Positions 1 to 4,900 of a DNA stretch of 5,954 nucleotides are shown here, in pieces. The DNA is taken from contig RFKO01000088.1 of the NCBI GenBank assembly GCA_003694235.1, forward strand, positions 1 to 5,954, read 5' to 3'. Numbering within the stretch: position 1 is the first letter of the stretch; every line of letters begins with the position of its first letter. The notes beneath the pieces were generated by a model. That model did no database searches. It was not told where the DNA came from and saw only the letters and a program-made list of their open reading frames with translations. A program made the translations under genes and the position numbers. The stretch is from Anaerolineae bacterium. Its GTDB lineage: Bacteria; Chloroflexota; Anaerolineae; Anaerolineales; UBA11858.

Positions 1-560
1 AACAAGCGCTCCATGTCGCGCCGCGAGTAAACCCGCACGTGCGGCGCAAGCCGGTCGCGCAGGCGGCGCGGCAGGTAATTGACCAGGGGGATATTGCCAA
101 AGCGGTATTTCCCCCGCCAGTACACCCCATGCGTCTCGAAGGGATAGCCGCGGTTGGGGCAGAAAACCACCGCCCGCCCGCCGGGTTTGAGCACGCGCAC
201 CATCTCCTGCACCGCCAGGCGATCGTCGCGCACGTGTTCGATCACCTCGTGGCTGAGAAGCAGGTCGAAAGTGCCGTCGGGGAAGGGAAGTTCCTCCCCG
301 GCAGCGTTGACGATGTGCGGCGCGCGCTGATGGGCCTCGACGGCACGTTCAAGATCGTACTCCAGGCCGATCACCTCACCCCCGAAGGCGCTCAGCTTCT
401 CCACATACATCCCCACGCCGCAGCCGTTCTCCAGCACGCGCCCATGCAGACGCTCACCGGCAGCGCGCCGGATCATCTCCAGGCGGCGCTGCTGACCGGC
501 CCGCCAGACGTAGGAAGGTTCGCCTCTCAGGGCGGCTTTGGCGAGGTCGCGCCCGCTCAC
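1..560 (-). CDS. Class I SAM-dependent methyltransferase (Methyltransf_11 type), 3' end cut off by the window
   Basis: This gene probably encodes a cytoplasmic enzyme that moves a methyl group from S-adenosylmethionine to a small molecule or glycan-type substrate; the substrate is not evident. 186 codons are visible and the frame is open to the window edge. SAM-binding motif I is RVLENGCGVG (residues 41-50), followed by an acidic strand-2 end GLEYD (65-69), then EELPFPDGTFDLLLSHEVIEHV-like core elements (89-110) and VLKPGG (123-128), the usual order for Methyltransf_11. After it comes an aromatic and basic stretch with CPNRGYPFETHG (134-145) and FGNIPLVNYLP (154-164), probably part of the substrate side. 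The start is GTG at 558-560, overlapping the ubiE stop as GTGA, which implies translational coupling. AGGA lies just ahead of it, at short spacing. An upstream start is unlikely because it would run deep into ubiE. The class is certain, the specific function unknown. Confidence 0.9.
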   Translation of the reverse strand, partial: MSGRDLAKAALRGEPSYVWRAGQQRRLEMIRRAAGERLHGRVLENGCGVGMYVEKLSAFGGEVIGLEYDLERAVEAHQRAPHIVNAAGEELPFPDGTFDLLLSHEVIEHVRDDRLAVQEMVRVLKPGGRAVVFCPNRGYPFETHGVYWRGKYRFGNIPLVNYLPRRLRDRLAPHVRVYSRRDMERL

Positions 561-1258
561 TTCCTGCCCCAATGAAGCGCCACCGTGCCAAAGTTCAGCC
601 GCCGGAAGCCGACCTCACGGAAGCCGGCCGCGGCCATGCGGGCAGCCAGTTCCTCGGCGCGCAAAAAGGCCTCCGAGGAAGCCGGCAGGTAGTTGTAGGC
701 CTCTCCCTGACGGGCGATCAAACGCCCCAGCAGCGGGATGACCACGTGCATGTGCAGCCGGATCAAAGGCGTGAGGAGAGAACGCTGCGGACGGGTGGTA
801 TCCAGCGCCACCATCACGCCACCAGGCCGAAGCACACGACGCTGCTCCTCCAGCGCCTGCTGCACATCAATCACGTTGCGCAACAAAAAACCGGAGACCA
901 CGGCGTCGAACTGCTCATCGGGAAAGGGCAGGTGCAGGGCGTCCGCCCCCGTCCAGATCAGGCCGGCGCCACCCGGTCTGCTGCGCCCAACGCGCATCAT
1001 CTCCAACGTAAAATCGGCCTCCACGGTGCGCACGCCGGGGTGTTGTCGCCGCGCCTCGAACCCCAGGTCACCTGTGCCCGCGCCCAGATCGAGCAGCAAC
1101 CCATCATCGGGCAATTGCGCCCGCCGGATGACCTCCCGCCGCCAGAAGATATCCTGACCAAAGGTCATCAGGCGGTTCATCAAATCATAGTGTCGTGCGA
1201 TGCGGGCGAACATCCCCTGCACATAGCGCGCCCGCTCCAATCCTTTCAGTTCGGTCAT
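557..1258 (-). CDS. ubiE: UbiE/MenG-family C-methyltransferase (demethylmenaquinone methyltransferase-like)
   Basis: Members of this family carry out the SAM-dependent C-methylation of demethylmenaquinone (or the ubiquinone precursor) at the inner face of the membrane. The 233-residue length fits the family. The N-terminal signature MFARIARHYDLMNRL (16-30) with FGQDIFWR (33-40) is diagnostic. SAM motif I is LLLDLGAGTGD (54-64), the acidic strand-2 end is ADF (81-83), and GADALHLPF (104-112), LLRNV (125-129), VLRPGG (142-147), YNYLPAS (188-194) and the C-terminal GTVALHWGRK (224-233) follow in family order. Departures: the usual FGLRN reads GFLLRN, and the usual LEFS after the PGG strand reads ALDTTRP, so the substrate could differ from a quinone. 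The ATG at 1258 is chosen because it gives the usual N-terminal length; the next Met, residue 16, falls inside the signature. It is the first gene of a two-gene unit with the downstream methyltransferase and diverges from the A2M gene. Confidence 0.9.
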   Translation of the reverse strand: MTELKGLERARYVQGMFARIARHYDLMNRLMTFGQDIFWRREVIRRAQLPDDGLLLDLGAGTGDLGFEARRQHPGVRTVEADFTLEMMRVGRSRPGGAGLIWTGADALHLPFPDEQFDAVVSGFLLRNVIDVQQALEEQRRVLRPGGVMVALDTTRPQRSLLTPLIRLHMHVVIPLLGRLIARQGEAYNYLPASSEAFLRAEELAARMAAAGFREVGFRRLNFGTVALHWGRK

Positions 1259-1265
1259 GAGGCAG

Positions 1266-1274
1266 AGTTTACCA
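1266..1274 (-). promoter_or_regulatory. Candidate extended -10 promoter of the methyltransferase operon
   Basis: Read on the minus strand, the bases are TGGTAAACT: a TGn extension followed by the -10-like hexamer TAAACT (1271 down to 1266). Seven bases separate the hexamer from the A of the ubiE ATG at 1258, so transcription would start at or next to the start codon. No good -35 element is seen 16-18 bases upstream (the 17-base position reads CGGAAT), which is tolerable for an extended -10 site. There is no Shine-Dalgarno in the 7-base gap, consistent with a leaderless message. Predicted by eye only. Confidence 0.45.
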
Positions 1275-1347
1275 CGAACCGCACAGATATTCCGCGAAGT
1301 GCATGCCGGGGTGCGCTAAAAAGTTGTAGGAAACGAGCCAGCGGATG

Positions 1348-1425
1348 TGTCATGCTGAGCGGAGCGAAGCATCTCGTTCTCACCAAGGTGAGACTCTTCG
1401 GTCGCTTCGCTTCCTCAGAGTGACA
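1348..1425. repeat. REP-like imperfect palindrome (TGTCATGCTGAG ... CTCAGAGTGACA)
   Basis: The ends TGTCATGCTGAGCGGAGCG and the reverse complement of the right end, TGTCACTCTGAGGAAGCG, align with few differences, so this 78-base unit can form a long imperfect hairpin. The centre is a perfect 7-base stem, TTCTCACC-side bases 1378-1384 pairing with 1387-1393 around AA. Sequences of this form, with GGAGCGAAGC on one arm and CTTCGGTCGCTTCGC on the other, recur between genes in many bacterial genomes, from general knowledge. Only one full copy of this exact type is in the window. It is most likely a non-autonomous dispersed repeat. A role as terminator is unlikely, because both flanking genes point away from it. 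Confidence 0.75.
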
Positions 1426-1440
1426 AAACGTTTAGCGTAT

Positions 1441-1464
1441 TTTGACCAACATCAACAACAACTT
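1441..1464. repeat. 24-base direct repeat, copy 1
   Basis: The bases TTTGACCAACATCAACAAC and the following five match positions 1666-1689 at 20 of 24 positions, in the same orientation. The copy starts 15 bases after the TGACA end of the 1348-1425 palindrome. TGACCAAC at 1443-1450 is also complementary to GTTGGTCA at 1504-1511, so a small hairpin could form. It may be a conserved flank of the palindromic elements. Confidence 0.6.
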
Positions 1465-1560
1465 TTTAGTGCTCCCCCCATGCCGAGGGTGCACGAAAGA
1501 GCTGTTGGTCAGGAACACAAGCGTATACCCTTCACTTCGCTCAGGGCAGGCAGCCGATGG

Positions 1561-1588
1561 CCACGGCCTGAGGTACCTCGCCCCGTGG
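1561..1588. repeat. 28-base palindrome with perfect GAGGTACCTC core
   Basis: CCACGG (1561-1566) is the exact inverted partner of CCGTGG (1583-1588), and between them sits the perfect ten-base palindrome GAGGTACCTC (1570-1579), offset by three bases on each side. The symmetry is centred at 1574/1575. It abuts the left arm of the next palindrome. It could be a protein-binding site, part of a compound repeat, or an extruding hairpin; the sequence alone does not decide. Confidence 0.6.
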
Positions 1589-1663
1589 GGCTCGCCCGAG
1601 GCGCAATCTCCTCCTCAGGCTGGGAGATGGCTTCGTCGGGCTTGCGCCCTTCTCGCCATGACA
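1587..1663. repeat. Second REP-like imperfect palindrome (CAATCTCC ... GGAGATGG ... CATGACA)
   Basis: GCAATCTCC (1603-1611) pairs with GGAGATGGC (1623-1631) with one mismatch around an 11-base loop. The pairing continues outward: the left arm from 1587 (GGGGCTCGCCCGAGGCG) matches the reverse complement of the right arm to 1649 (GGGCGCAAGCCCGACGAAG) with small gaps. The right end continues to CTTCTCGCCATGACA, the reverse of the TGTCATGGCGAG form common in dispersed bacterial palindromes. It belongs to a different subtype from the 1348-1425 element, and the direct repeat copy at 1666 follows two bases after its TGACA end. Confidence 0.7.
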
Positions 1664-1665
1664 TC

Positions 1666-1689
1666 ATTGACGAACATCAACGACAACCT
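1666..1689. repeat. 24-base direct repeat, copy 2
   Basis: ATTGACGAACATCAACGAC and the next five bases repeat 1441-1464 at 20 of 24 positions. Both copies directly follow a palindrome ending in TGACA, by 15 bases for copy 1 and by 2 bases here. The pair therefore brackets the 1465-1665 stretch, and each copy appears to be attached to a palindrome. Confidence 0.6.
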
Positions 1690-1817
1690 AATCCCAGAGC
1701 GGCAAACAGAGAGGGAACGATAATCCCACCTGATGACTGGGCTGATGCAGCCACATCCGCGGCGCGCTATAACATTGGCTTGCTCCCATCCAGAGGCTGC
1801 TCCTCAGGTCGCGCCTG

Positions 1818-1826
1818 TGCTAGAAT
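1818..1826 (+). promoter_or_regulatory. Extended -10 promoter for the A2M gene
   Basis: TGCTAGAAT contains the TGn extension and the hexamer TAGAAT (1821-1826), one base from the TATAAT consensus. The -35 position 17 bases upstream reads TGCTCC and is weak, as often seen with extended -10 promoters. Transcription would begin near 1833, leaving a leader of about 138 bases ahead of the A2M start codon. A second -10-like run, TATAAC at 1768-1773, lacks both a TG extension and a -35 and is less likely. Confidence 0.5.
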
Positions 1827-1832
1827 TGAAGA

Positions 1833-1970
1833 GCAAGCATCGCCAGCTACCGGGACAGGCTGGGCAGCGCCGACGTCCCAACCAGATCCCCGCATCACGC
1901 GGGAGCGGCGCGATCAGCACAGCATAAAGCCCATAGTCCCGCCCAATGTCGGCGTGGAAGGAGGCCGGAG
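1833..1970 (+). other. Long 5' leader of the A2M gene with potential RNA structure
   Basis: If the promoter at 1818-1826 is used, the mRNA has a leader of about 138 bases. CGCCGACGT (1868-1876) can pair with ATGTCGGCG (1946-1954) as nine pairs including one G-U. This would enclose a 69-base segment that includes a perfect five-pair hairpin, CCCGC (1889-1893) with GCGGG (1899-1903) around ATCAC. The closing helix ends three bases before the ribosome binding site, so its formation could affect initiation. GGGAC (1852-1856) and GTCCC (1936-1940) offer a competing pairing. It does not match a riboswitch class I can recall. Regulation by this leader is a suggestion only. Confidence 0.35.
1958..1964 (+). 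promoter_or_regulatory. Ribosome binding site of the A2M gene
   Basis: AAGGAGG is a full Shine-Dalgarno core, six bases ahead of the ATG at 1971. It fixes the A2M start, which is also supported by the signal peptide that begins immediately there. Confidence 0.85.
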
Positions 1971-4900
1971 ATGAAACCCAGGTTATGGCTGATTTGCACC
2001 TCATTTCTGCTGGTACTGGCCTGTGGGCTACCGGCGCAGATCCAATCGTTGAACAGCGCAGCCACCGTCACGCCGCGTCCGACCATCACCCCCACGCCGC
2101 TGCCCCTGCCTCCCGACGTGATCGCCAGCAACCCGCCGGAAGGAAGCGTCTGGCCTCTGGGCACTCCCCTGACACTGACCTTCAACCAAGCCATGGATGC
2201 TGCCAGCGTGCAGGCCGCGGTACAGCTGTTGGTCTCGGGACAGAGCGTGGCGGCGCAGTTTTCCTGGAAAGACGACCGCAACCTGCAAATCCTGCCGCTC
2301 TCCGCTCTGCCGCCCGATGCCCGCCTGAGACTGGTCGTCGCAGCCTCGGCGCAGGCGGCCAACGGGTTGACGCTGCCGGCAGAGCGGACGCTAACCTTCC
2401 TCACGCCGCCCCCGCTGGAAGTCGTTGACATGCTGCCCTCATCCGGGCAAACCGATGTCAACCCGGCCTCGGCGATTGTGGTCACCTTCAACCAGCCGGT
2501 CGTGGCCCTGGGCGCCGCTCAGGAAGCCCTCCCCTCGCCGCTGAGCATCGAGCCGGCCGTCGCCGGAGAGGGCAGATGGATCAACACCAGCACCTATGCC
2601 TTTTATCCCCAAAAAGGGTTATACGGGGGCAGCACGTACACCGTTTCGCTGAACCCGGATTTGCGCGCCACCACCGGAGCAAAGCTGGCCACCTCTGTTT
2701 CCTGGCAGTTTTCCACCGTTGCGCCACGATTGATCGAGACATCTCCCTCCCCCGAGCAAAGCAGCGTTCCCCTGGACACAGAGATCACCCTGAGCTTCAA
2801 CCAACCAATGGACGCTTCCAGTGTGGAAGCCGCGTTGCGCGTGACCGCCGCGAGCGGCGTGCCGGTTGACGGCCGCGTCACCTGGGACGAAAACTTCACC
2901 CGCCTGACGTTTACCCCCGCCGCGCTGCTGCAACGCCAGACGCGTTACACCGTGGCGTTGCCAGCAGGCGTGCTGGCGCTTGGCGGAGCGCCGCTGCCCT
3001 CCCCTTACGCTTTTTCCTTCACCACCGTGCCGGACCTGGCGCTGCTGGACACCAATCCCCCACCCCAGGGCATCCTGGAGCAGTACCAGAGCGTCCGCCT
3101 GAGATTCACCGCCCCGCTTCAGGAGGAGGGACTCGAATCGCGGATACGCATCGAACCGCCTGTGGACAACTTCGATCTCTGGGTGGAGAATGACAACGAA
3201 CTCGTGGTGTACGGCGACTTCCAACCGCTCACATCTTATCGCCTGACCGTCGCGCCGGAGATGAGCGATCGCTGGGGACAGACTCTGGGCAAAAGCCACG
3301 TTCTGGAATTCGAAACCGAACCACTGCGCCCTGACCTGTTTTTCCCCTCCTATTCCCGCGTCTTGTACCTCACCCCCCAGGATACCACCTTGAGCGTCCA
3401 GGCAGCCAGCATTTCACAGCTCACCATGAGCGTGGGACGGATTTCATGGGAGCAGTTCCTGCAGTTGTACACCGGCGATTACGATGTCTTCCAGGAGTAC
3501 ATCCCGGAGGACGTTACGACGTGGGAAGAGACGCTCAACGTGCCCGGCGACCGCATGCACACGATAGAGATCCCGCTACAACCTGAGGGCGAACAACTGC
3601 AACCGGGGGCGTACTTTCTGCGGCTGGAAGCGCCGGAGATAGATTACCCCCCCGGCCCCTACCTTCTGATCGTCAGCGATGTGCAGATGACGCTCAAAGT
3701 CAGCCCCACGCAGGCGCTGGTCTGGGCCGTAGATGCACACACGCAACTGCCGCTGGCCGGCGCGCAGGTGACCATCTACCTGCAAAACGGAGTCCCGCTC
3801 GCCAGCGGCACTACCGATGCCAACGGCCTGTTCTACGCCACGATCTCGCCGCAAGGGGAAACCAACTGGGATTACTACGCCGTGATCGGTGCGCCGGGCG
3901 AGGCAGATTTTGCCTTCACGGCGTCGGATTGGAACCAGGGTGTACGCCCCTACAATTTTGGGCTGTCATTCAACTTTCAGCCGCCAGGATTGCAGACCTA
4001 CATCTACACCGACCGGCCGATATACCGCCCCGGGCAGACGGTCTCCTTCCGCGTGGTTGTGCGCCAGGCTTACAACGGGCGGTACTCGCTGCCATCCATC
4101 CAAACTCTGCCGCTGAGTCTGACGGATGCCGAAGGGAAAACCGTACTGGAAGAAGAACTCCCTCTCTCCGAGTACGGCACAACCCACGGGACGTATGTCC
4201 TCCCCGAGGAAGCGCAACCCGGCTATTACACCTTGAGCACCCCCTATGAGACGCTCTACTTTCAGGTCGCCGAATATCGCAAACCGGAGATCAACGTACA
4301 GGTGCAGGGCGGCGAAGATCGTCCCTACCTGGCCGGCGAGTCGTTGAGCGCGCAGGTGCAGGCGCGTTACTTCTTCGATGCGCCGGCGAGCGATCTGCCG
4401 GTCTCATGGTACCTTTACCAGCGTCCAGAACCGTTCATCTACCCCGGTTATGCCGTCGGCAAAGCAGACCTCCATTGGTATTCTTTCTGGGAGATCGGAG
4501 TCGGGGAGGAAGAATCGTTGCCTCATGGAGAGGGGCAGACCGATGCGCAGGGGATGTTGTCGGTTGACTTGAGTTTCCCTAAAACCGATACGCCTTATCG
4601 CTATATCCTGGAGGCCACGGTACAGGACGAAAGCGACCTGCCGGTCAGCGCGCGGACGGAGTGGCTGGTTCATCCGGCGAGATACTACATCGCCGTGCGC
4701 CCGGACTCATGGACTGGCCGGGCCGATGAGATGATGGGCTTCGAAGTGCGCACCGTGGATTGGGAGCGCCTCCCTGTGGCGAACAAAGAGCTGGTTGCCG
4801 TCTTCCAGCGTGTGACCTGGGAACGGATCGATCCGCAATACCGCTATGGCCTGCCGGAGTTTCGCAAGATCACCGAGGATGTCTCACGCGCCGATTTTCG

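Larger units (their letters stand above)
1259..1970. other. Divergent intergenic region without a convincing gene
   Basis: This 712-base stretch lies between the divergent ubiE and A2M start codons. Two longer plus-strand reading frames cross it (from 1345 and 1442), but they run straight through the palindromes, show no protein family features, and one overlaps the A2M start. They look like chance frames; peptide runs such as HAERSEAS and LFGRFASSE are what palindromes of this type give when translated. From left to right it holds the methyltransferase promoter, a REP-like palindrome, a first direct-repeat copy, a stretch of unclear content (1465-1560), two adjacent palindromes, the second direct-repeat copy, about 130 bases in which I recognise nothing (1690-1817), an extended -10 promoter, and the A2M leader. 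No tRNA or rRNA pattern is visible. Confidence 0.75.

Noticed and set aside
39..575. 178-codon plus-strand frame opposite the left methyltransferase
   Set aside because: The minus strand encodes an ordered set of SAM methyltransferase motifs over the same bases; the plus frame shows none.
572..1423. 283-codon plus-strand frame opposite ubiE
   Set aside because: It is antisense to a clear UbiE-family gene, extends into the repeat region and has no recognisable domain; in GC-rich DNA such antisense frames are expected.
1348..1425. Palindrome as a transcription terminator
   Set aside because: Both flanking genes are transcribed away from it, and no T-run follows the stem in either direction; a dispersed REP-like repeat explains it better.
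1441..1689. Short CRISPR array
   Set aside because: Only two imperfect copies of a 24-base repeat about 200 bases apart, with palindromes between them and no cas genes; spacing and number do not fit.
1768..1773. TATAAC as a promoter -10 for the A2M gene
   Set aside because: No TG extension and no credible -35 (ATGCAG at the 17-base spacing); the TGCTAGAAT site at 1818-1826 is better.
1345..1974. 209-codon plus-strand reading frame in the intergenic region
   Set aside because: It runs through the palindromes and direct repeats, has no family features or ribosome binding site, and overlaps the well-supported A2M start. Its peptide is of the type produced by translating REP-like repeats.
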